Shown one piece after another: positions 34,914 to 44,447 of a stretch of DNA of 57,131 bases. The position numbers were made by a program, and so were the translations under genes. How positions within the stretch are numbered: position 1 is the first letter of the stretch; each line of letters starts with the position of its first letter. Source of the DNA: Sediminibacterium sp. (lineage in GTDB: Bacteria > Bacteroidota > Bacteroidia > Chitinophagales > Chitinophagaceae); the NCBI GenBank assembly GCA_027487895.1, contig JAIYCS010000048.1, positions 1-57,131 on the forward strand, read 5' to 3'. The notes under the pieces are model-generated. The model searched no databases, was not told where the DNA came from, and saw only the letters and a list, made by a program, of their open reading frames with translations.

Positions 34914-36632
34914 CTATGCCAAAGACATGTCTTTAATGATTCGTTGAATTTTTTGATCGAGGCTAGCAAAAGTGGCATCATAGGCTTCTTTAGAAGCCAG
35001 TGTTGTGTGTACACTAAAATAAAACTTTATTTTAGGCTCCGTACCTGATGGCCTTGCCGAAATTTTACTTCCGTCGGCAGTAATGAATTGAAGCACATTA
35101 CTTTTAGGTAACGATAATTTCCAGGTTTCCCCGCTTACCAAATTTTTTCCAGTTTGCATATCGTAATCCAACATTTCTACTACTGAAGAACCATCAATGG
35201 TTTGTGGAGGACTGGTACGGTATCCTTCCATCATAGCCGCAATTTCTTTTTGACCATTCATGCCTTTTTTGGTAATACTTATAAGCTGTTCATAGTAAAA
35301 ACCATACTGCATGTATAGCTCGATCATTTTATCAAACAAGCTCTTTCCTTTTGCTTTTTCGTAAGCAGCCATCTCACATAATAAAGCAACGGCACTCACC
35401 GCATCCTTATCTCTAATTTCATTTCCAATCATGAGACCAAAACTTTCTTCACCACCAATAACATAGTTTTCGTTGGCCTCTTTTTCTTTGATGAGTTCTG
35501 CGATCCATTTAAAACCTGTTAGCACATTATAACATGCTACCCCGTTTTGTTTGGCCACCTCATTAATCATTGCAGTTGTTACAATGGTAGAAATAACCAT
35601 ATCGTTTGGCTTTGCAATACCTTTTGCTTTTCGGGCTTCTATGAGGTATGCAAATGCTAATACAGCTGTTTGGTTACCATTCATGAGTACCCACTCTCCT
35701 TTATGGTTTTTTACACCAATACCTACCCTGTCGGCGTCGGGATCTGTACCCAATAAAATATCGGCACCTAACTCTTTTGCTTTTGCAAGCCCCATCGCCA
35801 TGGTTTCGCTTTCTTCGGGATTGGGATAGCCAACCGTAGGAAAATTACCATCAGGCGTTGCCTGCGCTTCTACAATATGAACATTGGTAAATCCAAAACG
35901 AGATAGTACTTCTGGAACAAGTGTAATGCCAGTGCCATGAATTGGGGTATATACAATGGATAAATCATGCTGCGCTTGTATTACTTCGGGATACACACTT
36001 AAGCCTTTAACCATGGCAATATAAGCCTCGTCCATATCACGGCCTATGATGGTAATATTTGCTTCGCCACCAGTCCAATTCACTGCATCAACACTTGTAA
36101 TGGCTTCCACTTCTTTTATAACATTTTTATCGTGTGGAGGTACGAGTTGACCACCATCATTCCAATAGGCCTTATAACCATTGTATTCTTTAGGATTGTG
36201 GGATGCTGTGCACACCACACCTGCCTTACAACCAAGTTTTCTGATGGCAAAGCTTAGTTCAGGCGTAGGCCTTAATGCCTCAAATAAATAAACATGTATA
36301 CCATTAGCAGCAAATACACCTGCCGTTGTTTCTGCAAAAAAACGGCTATTATTTCGTGAGTCATGACCAATCACCACCGAAACCGGGTCATTGCCATATG
36401 TTTTTTTAAGGTAGTTGGCAAAACCTTGTGTAGCCATACCTACCGTGTATTTGTTCATTCGGTTGGTACCCACACCCATAATGCCACGCAATCCTCCAGT
36501 ACCAAATTCGAGGTTTCTATAAAAAGAATCTGCTAATTCATCTGGTTGCAAATTTGAAATGGCGTTTTTAGTTGCCTCATCGTAATTTCCAGTAAGCCAT
36601 ACCGATACCTTGTCCTGAATAGTTTGATCCAT
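34914..36632 (-). CDS. Phosphoglucomutase/phosphomannomutase (long form)
   Basis: This 572-residue alpha-D-phosphohexomutase is of the longer PgcA-like type, interconverting hexose 1- and 6-phosphates. The phosphoserine is S144 in TASHNPKEYNG, the metal loop is GTDPDADR, GGEESFG is the sugar loop and RPSGTEPKIKFY the phosphate-binding end. The exact sugar (glucose or mannose) cannot be told from these motifs. It lies between pyrR-like and pcm on the same strand. Confidence 0.9.
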   Translation of the reverse strand: MDQTIQDKVSVWLTGNYDEATKNAISNLQPDELADSFYRNLEFGTGGLRGIMGVGTNRMNKYTVGMATQGFANYLKKTYGNDPVSVVIGHDSRNNSRFFAETTAGVFAANGIHVYLFEALRPTPELSFAIRKLGCKAGVVCTASHNPKEYNGYKAYWNDGGQLVPPHDKNVIKEVEAITSVDAVNWTGGEANITIIGRDMDEAYIAMVKGLSVYPEVIQAQHDLSIVYTPIHGTGITLVPEVLSRFGFTNVHIVEAQATPDGNFPTVGYPNPEESETMAMGLAKAKELGADILLGTDPDADRVGIGVKNHKGEWVLMNGNQTAVLAFAYLIEARKAKGIAKPNDMVISTIVTTAMINEVAKQNGVACYNVLTGFKWIAELIKEKEANENYVIGGEESFGLMIGNEIRDKDAVSAVALLCEMAAYEKAKGKSLFDKMIELYMQYGFYYEQLISITKKGMNGQKEIAAMMEGYRTSPPQTIDGSSVVEMLDYDMQTGKNLVSGETWKLSLPKSNVLQFITADGSKISARPSGTEPKIKFYFSVHTTLASKEAYDATFASLDQKIQRIIKDMSLA

Positions 36633-36653
36633 AAAAAATTGTTAAATACCTTA

Positions 36654-36661
36654 CAAAATTA
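36654..36661 (-). promoter_or_regulatory. -7 box before the phosphohexomutase gene
   Basis: TAATTTTG on the minus strand matches TAnnTTTG and ends 21 bases before the ATG. A single match in AT-rich DNA is weak evidence. Confidence 0.35.
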
Positions 36662-36668
36662 ATAAAAA

Positions 36669-37178
36669 TTATGCCTTTGCTTCTACGCAAACCCCTTCGA
36701 TTTCTGAGCCCTCAACAATAACCCGAATATGTTCTTGTAAAGAAGTAGAAATAGACAAACCAACATAGTCTGGTTTAACAGGATATAAACGGTACATCCT
36801 TTCTACGAGTACCAATGTTTGAATACTTACTGGATAAAAATCTAGTAATGGTTTAAGGGCATACAAAAGCGTTTTGCCACTATTTGAAACATCATCCACC
36901 AAAACAATATGCGCACCCGTAAATTGTGCAGGAGCACTATATGTAATTGTTGAAGGCGTATCCTTGTCTAAACTTGCTTCTAAAATAGTGATTGTACAAT
37001 GAACATAGGGCGCAATTAATGCAGCCATTTTATTGGCGATTACCACCCCATTGTTTCTGATGCCAATTAGTACCAAAGACTTGGTTGAAGGCGCTATATT
37101 TTCTGCTAATTCAAGTGCCATGCGGTGCATTTTTTGGCCGGCAGCAGCAGCAGAAAGGATAGAATTATTGGGTTCCAT
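36669..37178 (-). CDS. PyrR-like phosphoribosyltransferase
   Basis: This 169-residue type I phosphoribosyltransferase has the PRPP-binding loop VLVDDVSNSGKT and an IGIRNNGVVIANKMA segment. It resembles PyrR/uracil phosphoribosyltransferase-like proteins found alone in Bacteroidota; whether it salvages uracil or binds pyr mRNA is not shown. I use the ATG at 37178; upstream in-frame sequence (to 37220) would add a hydrophobic tail that overlaps the promoter box at 37197-37204. Confidence 0.8.
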   Translation of the reverse strand: MEPNNSILSAAAAGQKMHRMALELAENIAPSTKSLVLIGIRNNGVVIANKMAALIAPYVHCTITILEASLDKDTPSTITYSAPAQFTGAHIVLVDDVSNSGKTLLYALKPLLDFYPVSIQTLVLVERMYRLYPVKPDYVGLSISTSLQEHIRVIVEGSEIEGVCVEAKA

Positions 37179-37196
37179 AGACACAAGATTTAGTAT

Positions 37197-37204
37197 CAAA
37201 TGTA
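37197..37204 (-). promoter_or_regulatory. -7 box of the pyrR-like gene
   Basis: TACATTTG on the minus strand matches TAnnTTTG and ends 18 bases before the chosen ATG, supporting the shorter start. Confidence 0.45.
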
Positions 37205-37279
37205 ACAAGAATATTTGCACAATAGTAACTGAATCACAACTAAATAAAACAACTTATCTTAGCAGTCTAATTGTGCACC

Positions 37280-38590
37280 ATGGAAATGTTAGCCCCACTG
37301 ATTTTTATAGCCCTTTTGGCTACTGCTGGCTTCCTTTTTTATAAAAAGGCCTCCCTCATAAAAAAAACCATTTTACTGGGAAAATCTGAGATTCAATACA
37401 ACGATTCTGCACGCAGATGGAAACAAGTATTACTACTTGCATTTGGACAAAAAAAGATGTTCAAGAATCCACTGGTTGCTTTTTTGCATCTTATTATTTA
37501 TGCTGGCTTTGTAATTATTAATATAGAAGTTTTAGAAATTATTATTGACGGACTTACCGGCAAACACCGCGTTTTCTTACCATACATTGGAAACTATTAT
37601 AGCTTCTTTATCAATGTGTTTGAATTATTAGCTTTTGGTGTAACCGTTGTTTGTATTGTTTTTTTAGTGCGCCGAAATGTTTTGTACATCAAGCGCTTAG
37701 CAAGTAACGATTTAGCGGGTTGGCCAAAAACAGATGCGAACCTCATACTCGTTGTTGAAATTGTATTAATGACTTTGTTTTTTTTAATGAATGCCGCCGA
37801 CCAAACCCTTCAAGGCATAGATCCTACGCATTATCCGGCAACAGGGTCGTTTATAATTTCGAGCAACTTAGTACCATTACTAAATCAGTTTTCGCCAACT
37901 ACCTTGATGATTATTGAAAGAGGCGCTTGGTGGCTTCATATTATTGGAATTTTAGCATTTTTAAATTACCTACCCTACTCAAAACATTTACATATCATTC
38001 TTGCGTTCCCAACTGCCTATTACAGTGCATTAGAACCAGCAGGCAAAATGAAAAATATGCCGTCGGTACAAAATGAAGTGTTGTATGCGATGGATCCAAG
38101 TAAAGCACCAACAGATGCTGCGCCACCTACTACATTTGGCGCCAAAGATATTTTTGATTTGAATTGGAAGAGTTTAATGGAAGCATATAGTTGTACCGAA
38201 TGTGGCAGGTGTTCTGCAGCATGTCCAGCAACAACTACAGGTAAATTATTAAGCCCTCGTAAAATTATGATGGCTACTAGAGATAGACTTGAAGTAGTAG
38301 CGCAAAACATTCAAAAAAACACAAACTTTGTAGACGATCAAAAAACACTGTTACATGATTATATCAGTGTTGAAGAACTTAGGGCATGCACCACTTGTAA
38401 TGCATGCGTAGAAGCTTGTCCAGTTAGCTTATCACCACTAGATATTATTATGGAACTAAGAAGGTCTTTAATCATGGAAGAAAGCAATGCCCCTTCTGAA
38501 TGGAATAATACTTTTTCAAATATTGAAAATAATTTTGCGCCATGGAAATTTTCGCCAGAAGACCGTGAAAATTGGGCAAAAGAAAACTAA
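37280..38590 (+). CDS. Membrane (Fe-S) electron-transfer protein, HdrC/GlpC-like
   Basis: This 436-residue protein has about five to six transmembrane segments (first about 250 residues) followed by a ferredoxin-like domain. Two 4Fe-4S motifs are visible, CTECGRCSAACP and CTTCNACVEACP. The layout resembles fused heterodisulfide-reductase HdrE/HdrC or DsrM/K-type subunits that pass electrons between quinone and soluble partners. The next gene, 10 bases downstream, has the CCG domains of HdrB/D, so the pair likely forms one complex. Start chosen at the ATG at 37280, with a TTG nine bases upstream. Confidence 0.82.
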   Translation: MEMLAPLIFIALLATAGFLFYKKASLIKKTILLGKSEIQYNDSARRWKQVLLLAFGQKKMFKNPLVAFLHLIIYAGFVIINIEVLEIIIDGLTGKHRVFLPYIGNYYSFFINVFELLAFGVTVVCIVFLVRRNVLYIKRLASNDLAGWPKTDANLILVVEIVLMTLFFLMNAADQTLQGIDPTHYPATGSFIISSNLVPLLNQFSPTTLMIIERGAWWLHIIGILAFLNYLPYSKHLHIILAFPTAYYSALEPAGKMKNMPSVQNEVLYAMDPSKAPTDAAPPTTFGAKDIFDLNWKSLMEAYSCTECGRCSAACPATTTGKLLSPRKIMMATRDRLEVVAQNIQKNTNFVDDQKTLLHDYISVEELRACTTCNACVEACPVSLSPLDIIMELRRSLIMEESNAPSEWNNTFSNIENNFAPWKFSPEDRENWAKEN

Positions 38591-38600
38591 TACGATACTT

Positions 38601-39380
38601 ATGAAAGTAAATACAATGGCCGAGATGATGGCTTCAGGAACAATGCCAGAATACTTATTTTGGGTAGGTTGTGCTGGAAGTTTTGATCAAAGAGCACAAA
38701 AAATAACAAAAGCTTTTGCACTCATTTTAGATAAAGTAGGCATTAGTTATGCGGTTTTAGGTAAAGAAGAAGCATGTACTGGTGATCCTGCAAGAAGAGC
38801 TGGTAACGAGTTTCTATTCCAAATGATGGCCTACCAAAACATTCAGGTCATGAACGCGTATGGTGTTAAAAAAATAATTACTACCTGTCCACACTGTTTT
38901 AATACCATCAAAAACGAATACCCTGAGCTAGGCGGTAATTACGAGGTAATTCATCACACAACCCTCCTTCAATCTTTAATCAACGAAGGAAAAATTGTTT
39001 TAAAAGAAGGCGGCGTTTTTAAGGGTAAAAAAATATCTTACCATGATAGCTGTTATTTAGGACGTGCTAATAATATTTATGAAGCCCCACGTAAGGTTTT
39101 AGAAATATTAGACGCAGAACTTATTGAAATGAAAAGATGCCGCTCTAATGGACTATGCTGTGGCGCAGGTGGCGCACAGATGTTTAAAGAAGAAGAAGCA
39201 GGCACCACCAGAATTAATATAGAAAGGGCCGAAGAAGCCGTGGCAACAGGGGCTCAAATTATTGCATCGGCTTGTCCGTTTTGTAATACCATGATGACAG
39301 ACGGGATTAAAAACAAAGAAAAGGAAAATGAAATGGCCGTGCTAGATATAGCAGAGCTCATTGCAGAAAGCATGGCTTAA
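38601..39380 (+). CDS. CCG-domain (HdrB/D-like) Fe-S protein
   Basis: This 259-residue soluble protein has two cysteine-rich CCG-type domains. The first ends with CPHCFNTIKNEYP, the second contains SCYLGR, CCGAGGAQMF and ACPFCNTMM. Such domains bind the non-cubane clusters of heterodisulfide reductase or the related sites of GlpC, LutA and DsrK. I use the ATG at 38601; the open frame upstream overlaps the preceding gene. The acceptor and donor are not known. Confidence 0.82.
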   Translation: MKVNTMAEMMASGTMPEYLFWVGCAGSFDQRAQKITKAFALILDKVGISYAVLGKEEACTGDPARRAGNEFLFQMMAYQNIQVMNAYGVKKIITTCPHCFNTIKNEYPELGGNYEVIHHTTLLQSLINEGKIVLKEGGVFKGKKISYHDSCYLGRANNIYEAPRKVLEILDAELIEMKRCRSNGLCCGAGGAQMFKEEEAGTTRINIERAEEAVATGAQIIASACPFCNTMMTDGIKNKEKENEMAVLDIAELIAESMA

Positions 39381-39392
39381 TTAAAATATTGA

Positions 39393-39893
39393 ATGATGAA
39401 TTTTTCTATAGAAGAACATATCCCATCTCATTTTAATGACAACGCACGAGTTTGGATTTTTCAAAGCAGTAGACTTTTTAGTATGTCAGAAGCTTTTGAA
39501 ATTGAAACGATTTTAAAGGATCATTGTAGCGGATGGAAAAGCCATGGTAAAGAGGTTAACGGCTATGCCAATTTGTTTTTTGGACAATTTATTGTTGTAA
39601 TGGCCGATGAAACCGAAGCAACTGTTGGCGGATGCAGCACCGATAGTTTATTTAGAACCATCAAACAAATTGAGGCCCTTTGCAAAGTCAATTTATTTGA
39701 TAGGCAAATGCTTGCTTTTCTAGTAAATGATAAAGTTCAATTATTACCACTCGCACAAATCAAATACGCGGTATCAAACAATCACATCAGCCCAACCACA
39801 ATCTATTTTAACAATACCGTAGGTACTAAAAAAGAATTGATGGCTAACTGGATGATTCCTATGAACGAGAGCTGGCTTTCAGCAAAGGTTTAA
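39393..39893 (+). CDS. Conserved Bacteroidota protein linked to the Fe-S pair, unknown function
   Basis: This 166-residue cytosolic protein contains VWIFQSSRLFS near the start, GCSTDSLFRTIK in the middle and FDRQMLAFLVND. Homologues are often mislabelled ABC transporter ATPase, but no Walker motif is present. It starts 12 bases after the CCG-domain gene and ends inside the convergent outer-membrane gene by 35 bases. A role next to the Fe-S module is inferred from position. Confidence 0.65.
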   Translation: MMNFSIEEHIPSHFNDNARVWIFQSSRLFSMSEAFEIETILKDHCSGWKSHGKEVNGYANLFFGQFIVVMADETEATVGGCSTDSLFRTIKQIEALCKVNLFDRQMLAFLVNDKVQLLPLAQIKYAVSNNHISPTTIYFNNTVGTKKELMANWMIPMNESWLSAKV

Positions 39894-42294
39894 CGGGTTT
39901 TGTTACCACTTTATTAAGTTGATAACTCACAGCAATCCGGTAGTTTCTTGTATTACTTGAACTAAATGATTCTAAATTAAAATTAGCACCGTACGCAAAA
40001 TTTCGGAACTGCTGCTGTGTAGTAGGGTCTATAACATTAATAGAAACAATTAAACGGCGGTCTAAAAACTTCCGCTGAACGCCAAGGTTAACCGTTAAAT
40101 TACTCCGACTCCTTCCTTGTGGATCTGCAAAATTATTATAGCGCGCGGTTCCTTCAAAACTAAGCAGGTTGCTTGGTGTAAAATTATAATTAAGGCTAGT
40201 GTAAAAAGTAGCACCATCACGGTATTTGTACAAGAGCTTTTCGGCAGCACCGTACTGGTTAAAGGTATAACCCGCACTCCCATTCATTCTAAACTTTTTT
40301 GTAAAAGTATATCCACCCCAGGCACTGGCTTCATATTCACGCCTATCTGCAATATTTTTCCAAGTTACTTCCGTTTTCCCACCCGCTTGTAGCGTACGAA
40401 TACTATTAAAAACCTGTGTTAATTGATTGTAACCGAGTGATGTATTCACGTAATACTTGCCCTTTACGTAACTAAAATTCCAATCGTAGTTATGTGATAG
40501 TGTAGGCTCTAGATAAGGATTGCCAAACCTGATATTATAAGGGTCACTATAATCGATATTGGGGTTTAACTCGCCAATGCCAGGACGTCTAATGGTAGCC
40601 CTATACACAAGTGTCGTGTTCATTTCTTTGGAAAATTCTTTGCGCAAAGTAAAATTTGGCAATAGGTTTAGGTATCCATTGTCAACATCACTGGCATTCC
40701 CTTTTAGAAATACAAACTGCAAATTGGTATACTCGGCCTGTACACCAAAGGATAAGCGGTACTTGCTTTTAAAATTGTATGACAATCCCGCCCTTGCTGT
40801 TGCTACGAGTTGTGTGTTGGTGAAATCGTTACTTAATAGATCATTGGTAGCAAATACTTGGTCTTGTTTTCGAAAAAACTGTGTGTTAACCCGTCCATGG
40901 TACCATGAATTTAAAACAGAAACGCCCGCATTAAAATTGTGTTGCTTGGTTTTTAATGGACGTAAAAAATCTATGCGTAGTGACGCCGAATTATTGTCAG
41001 TGTTAAATAGTTGACGCTGTGTAGAATCAACCCCAGTAGGCGTTTTATCAGGAAATAAGAACTGTTGAAAAAACAGTTTATTAGAATGGCTATTTGATAA
41101 ATTGGCATTTGCAATAAAGCGAAGGTACCCAGGCCCTGTTTTTTGTTTGATATTGTAACTGCCAGAAACTACATGATTCACCCCTCCTCCAACGCTGTGG
41201 TTGTTTCGATTGCTTAAGCGGTAAATTTGCTGTTGGTTATTGATATTGGTAAAAGTGTTATTGGAATTGTTATCAAAAGAATTTGGATTGAGTTGATAGG
41301 TAAGTGATAAAATATGCTGCTTATCAATTTCGTAATCGGCTTGTGCCCTAAAATTAGGTCTCGATGAAAAATTAGTGAACCTATTTTGTGTGTTAAAATA
41401 GTTTACAGAATCTCTATAAATATTTTCTCTTTTAGAATAACCATTACCCGTTATCGTACTTACGCCAACACCCCCATTTAAGTTCAAGACAAGTTTTTGA
41501 TTCCGGTAACTACCATTAGCAGATGTGGCAGCCTCCCCCCTTGTTCCAGCACTTACACTTACTCTTCCAACCCATCCAATTTTACCTTTTTTAGTAACGA
41601 TATTAATGACACCGCCCGTTTCTGTTGCGTATTGTGGTGGAGGCGTAGTCATGACCTCTATTTTGTCAATACTATTTCCTGGCAGGCTTTCTAACAAGTC
41701 CTGGAGTTGTTGTGCATTTAAATCGGTGGGCTTATCATCTATGAGTATGCGAGGCTCTTTTCCTTTCAATAAAATTTTTCCATTGGGGTCGTTGTTAATG
41801 AGCGGCATGTTTTTTAGAAGCTCGGCAGTGGTAGCACCCCCACTTAACGCACTTTCGCCCACATTAAAAATGATTTTATCATCCTTGTTTTCGATCAGTG
41901 GTTTTTCGGCGTATACAATTACTTCGGAACTGGCCAACCCTGATATATTTAATTTAACGTCACCCAAATTAAAATCAAAGCGCTCTTCTCTTAAAAAAAT
42001 ACTATCGAGTGTAAGATCTGCGTAACCTACCATCGATACTTTAAGCTTGTAATATCCAAATGGTAAATTGATACACTCAAAAGCACCATTTTTATCCGAG
42101 ATCACTTGCGACAATATGGCCGTGTCCGTTATTTTTTTTAACTGAATCGTAGCAAATGACAATGGCTTACTGGTTCCTGCGTCTAATACATTGCCAATAA
42201 TAAGCCCCATCAAACGTTTTGTTTCGGGCGGTTTTTGGCTATATCCCTGTATCCAAAAAAACAGGGTACTGATTATGCATAAAAAAGACTTCAT
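39859..42294 (-). CDS. TonB-dependent-type outer-membrane beta-barrel protein
   Basis: This 811-residue protein has a signal peptide (1-19, ending GYSQ), a carboxypeptidase-regulatory-like domain (about 28-110), a plug-like domain (about 125-235, with PRILIDDKPTDLNAQQLQ) and a long barrel. It has the same architecture as the protein at 31.5 kb but the two are clearly divergent in sequence. No SusD partner is nearby. Its 3' end overlaps the convergent upstream neighbour by 35 bases. Confidence 0.85.
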   Translation of the reverse strand: MKSFLCIISTLFFWIQGYSQKPPETKRLMGLIIGNVLDAGTSKPLSFATIQLKKITDTAILSQVISDKNGAFECINLPFGYYKLKVSMVGYADLTLDSIFLREERFDFNLGDVKLNISGLASSEVIVYAEKPLIENKDDKIIFNVGESALSGGATTAELLKNMPLINNDPNGKILLKGKEPRILIDDKPTDLNAQQLQDLLESLPGNSIDKIEVMTTPPPQYATETGGVINIVTKKGKIGWVGRVSVSAGTRGEAATSANGSYRNQKLVLNLNGGVGVSTITGNGYSKRENIYRDSVNYFNTQNRFTNFSSRPNFRAQADYEIDKQHILSLTYQLNPNSFDNNSNNTFTNINNQQQIYRLSNRNNHSVGGGVNHVVSGSYNIKQKTGPGYLRFIANANLSNSHSNKLFFQQFLFPDKTPTGVDSTQRQLFNTDNNSASLRIDFLRPLKTKQHNFNAGVSVLNSWYHGRVNTQFFRKQDQVFATNDLLSNDFTNTQLVATARAGLSYNFKSKYRLSFGVQAEYTNLQFVFLKGNASDVDNGYLNLLPNFTLRKEFSKEMNTTLVYRATIRRPGIGELNPNIDYSDPYNIRFGNPYLEPTLSHNYDWNFSYVKGKYYVNTSLGYNQLTQVFNSIRTLQAGGKTEVTWKNIADRREYEASAWGGYTFTKKFRMNGSAGYTFNQYGAAEKLLYKYRDGATFYTSLNYNFTPSNLLSFEGTARYNNFADPQGRSRSNLTVNLGVQRKFLDRRLIVSINVIDPTTQQQFRNFAYGANFNLESFSSSNTRNYRIAVSYQLNKVVTKPVKPLLKASSRS

Positions 42295-42380
42295 AGTATC
42301 GATTACAAAATAAATCTTTATTAGGAAGATGAGAAATAATAAGGGCTAATTGGTTAATTTTACAGGTAAATTCGGTTATC

Positions 42381-42728
42381 ATGTTAACAATCTACGGCAT
42401 ACCCAATTGCGACACTGTAAAAAAGTGTTTAGACTGGTTTACAAAACACAAAATTGAATACGTGTTTCATAATTACAAAAAAGAAGGAATAACGGCTACA
42501 CTACTTAAAGATTGGATGTCTCAACAAGATTTTACACTGATCGTAAATACAAAATCTGCAACGTACAAGAAATTGAGCCCCGCTGATCAAGCAAAGTGTG
42601 CAAAAGCAGCTTCTGCTATTACCGTATTACAGGAAAATACGAGCCTCATCAAAAGACCCATTGTAACAAAGAAGGGAAAAATAATAGCGATTGGTTTTGA
42701 CCCAGAAACTTACGCAAGTCTATTTTAA
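42381..42728 (+). CDS. ArsC/Spx-family small protein
   Basis: This 115-residue thioredoxin-fold protein is of the arsenate reductase/Spx family. YGIPNCDTVKK carries the single N-terminal active cysteine (C10), and KRPIVTKKGK is the family C-terminal block. Only one cysteine is at the CxxT/S position and no other ars genes are present, so arsenate reduction is not assured; YffB-like or Spx-like roles are equally possible. The last 9 bases overlap the convergent thioredoxin gene. Confidence 0.85.
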   Translation: MLTIYGIPNCDTVKKCLDWFTKHKIEYVFHNYKKEGITATLLKDWMSQQDFTLIVNTKSATYKKLSPADQAKCAKAASAITVLQENTSLIKRPIVTKKGKIIAIGFDPETYASLF

Positions 42729-43808
42729 AATAGATGCTAGTTTTTGTAAAAGGTCTTCGCCTCTTAAATCTTTACCAATAATTTTTCCGGTAGGATCAAT
42801 TAATAAATTAGCAGGTATACTTTGAATACGGTAAAGCTGTGCCACTTCGTTACTCCAGTATTTTAAATCACTAACATGCGTCCATGTGAGTTTGTCTGCT
42901 GCAATAGCCTGAATCCAACTATTTTTATCTTGATCTAAAGAAACACCTAACACTGTAAAGTTTTTTGATTTATAGGTATTAAATGCAGCAACTACATTTG
43001 GATTTTCTTGTCTACAAGGTCTACACCAGCTAGCCCAAAAATCTATTAGTACATATTTACCTTTAAATGAAGATAACTTAACTGGCTTACCATTTTGATC
43101 ATTTTGCGTAAAATCAGTTGCCATAGAACCTATTTGTCCAATTTTAGCATCGTTTACAGATTTTACAATCATTTCAGAAAAATAGCCTTTTTGAGCAGCA
43201 GGCTGTAACGCATTAAATTTAGATTCTAATTCTTGTGGTCCAGAAAATAAAGGTCCGACAGCAAAAAGTGCAAATGAACTTACTACAGATGCTGGGTTTG
43301 CATTTACAAAGCCTACTGTTTCATTTAAAAGCACTTGCTTATAACTATTAAACAAATTAATGAGTGAATCACGCTTTGGCGTTTGGGCCGTTTCTGCCTG
43401 AATAAGTGGCACAATGGCGTTGAGTTTATCTTTTAAAGGAGCAAACTGAATTCTAAATTTCTCGTAGGTCTGGTGTAAAACCGATCCCGTTAATTTAATT
43501 TGATCAGGCGCAGCTAGATCACCCTCTATAATTACAGCTTCGTTACCAATAAACATTTCGATATTTAGTTGAGGCGCCGCAGAAAACGATAGCTGCAATA
43601 GCATGCCCTCATTCACCGTTCCTTTTAAAACAAAAGCGCCATCCGTAATATTTCCGGATGCAAGTACTTGACCATTAAAAACATTTTTTATAGTAGCCGT
43701 ACTGCCATTTGTTAATCCCTTCATTTTGCCATTTACTGTAAAATCAGCAGCAATGGCAGATTGAAAAGCAATTAAAAGAGAAAGCGTGTATATGATTAGT
43801 TTACGCAT
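42720..43808 (-). CDS. TlpA-like thioredoxin with DUF4369 domain
   Basis: This 362-residue exported protein has a signal peptide (1-20), an N-terminal DUF4369-type beta domain (about 21-115), a helical linker and a TlpA/AhpC thioredoxin domain (about 228-362). The redox pair is C262/C265 in WCRPC. It would reduce or exchange disulfides in the periplasm. It follows hisIE by 15 bases on the same strand and could be read from the trp-his transcript, though its function is unrelated. Confidence 0.88.
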   Translation of the reverse strand: MRKLIIYTLSLLIAFQSAIAADFTVNGKMKGLTNGSTATIKNVFNGQVLASGNITDGAFVLKGTVNEGMLLQLSFSAAPQLNIEMFIGNEAVIIEGDLAAPDQIKLTGSVLHQTYEKFRIQFAPLKDKLNAIVPLIQAETAQTPKRDSLINLFNSYKQVLLNETVGFVNANPASVVSSFALFAVGPLFSGPQELESKFNALQPAAQKGYFSEMIVKSVNDAKIGQIGSMATDFTQNDQNGKPVKLSSFKGKYVLIDFWASWCRPCRQENPNVVAAFNTYKSKNFTVLGVSLDQDKNSWIQAIAADKLTWTHVSDLKYWSNEVAQLYRIQSIPANLLIDPTGKIIGKDLRGEDLLQKLASILK

Positions 43809-43823
43809 AATAAATATTTGAGT

Positions 43824-44426
43824 CTATTTTTTGTGTCTATTTTTTAATATTTCAATTACATCCTGCAAATTATATCCTTTTGCCTGTAATAAAATTAAAT
43901 AATGAAAAAGCAAATCAGAAGCTTCATTTAAAAACAATAAATCATTGTCATCTTTAGATTCAATCACAAGTTCTACTGCCTCTTCACCCACTTTCTGTGC
44001 TATTTTATTAATCCCTTTAGAAAACAAAGAAGCCACATAAGAAGTTTCAGGGCTATCATGTTTACGACTCGCAATAACCGTTTCTAAATACGTTAAAAAA
44101 TGAGTCGAATTGTTTTCCTCTCCCCAGCATGTATCCGTTCCGTTATGACAAGTTGGGCCAACAGGAACTGCTTTAATTAAAAGCGTGTCGGCATCACAAT
44201 CTAGTAACATTTCTTTGTAATTCAAAAAGTGGCCACTCTCCTCTCCCTTTGTCCAAAGCCTATTTTTTGACCTACTAAAAAATGTAACTTTTTTAGTAGA
44301 AAGGGTTGCTTCAACAGCAGCTGCATTCATAAATCCAAGCATTAAAACCTTGCTGGTTTCAATATCTTGAACAATGGCGGGCACAAGCCCATCTGTATAT
44401 TTTGAAAAATCAATGTTATCTAACAT
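43824..44426 (-). CDS. hisIE: Bifunctional phosphoribosyl-AMP cyclohydrolase/phosphoribosyl-ATP pyrophosphatase
   Basis: This 200-residue fusion enzyme carries out steps 2 and 3 of histidine synthesis. The HisI domain (about 1-110) includes SRSKNRLWTKGEESGH and CDADTLL with GPTCHNGTDTCW. The HisE domain (about 115-200) contains KVGEEAVELVIE and DLLFHYLILL. It is fused in the I-E order as in enteric bacteria. It lies 21 bases after hisF and closes the his portion of the superoperon. Confidence 0.95.
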   Translation of the reverse strand: MLDNIDFSKYTDGLVPAIVQDIETSKVLMLGFMNAAAVEATLSTKKVTFFSRSKNRLWTKGEESGHFLNYKEMLLDCDADTLLIKAVPVGPTCHNGTDTCWGEENNSTHFLTYLETVIASRKHDSPETSYVASLFSKGINKIAQKVGEEAVELVIESKDDNDLLFLNEASDLLFHYLILLQAKGYNLQDVIEILKNRHKK

Positions 44427-44447
44427 AATTGGTAGTAAAAGTAAAAA

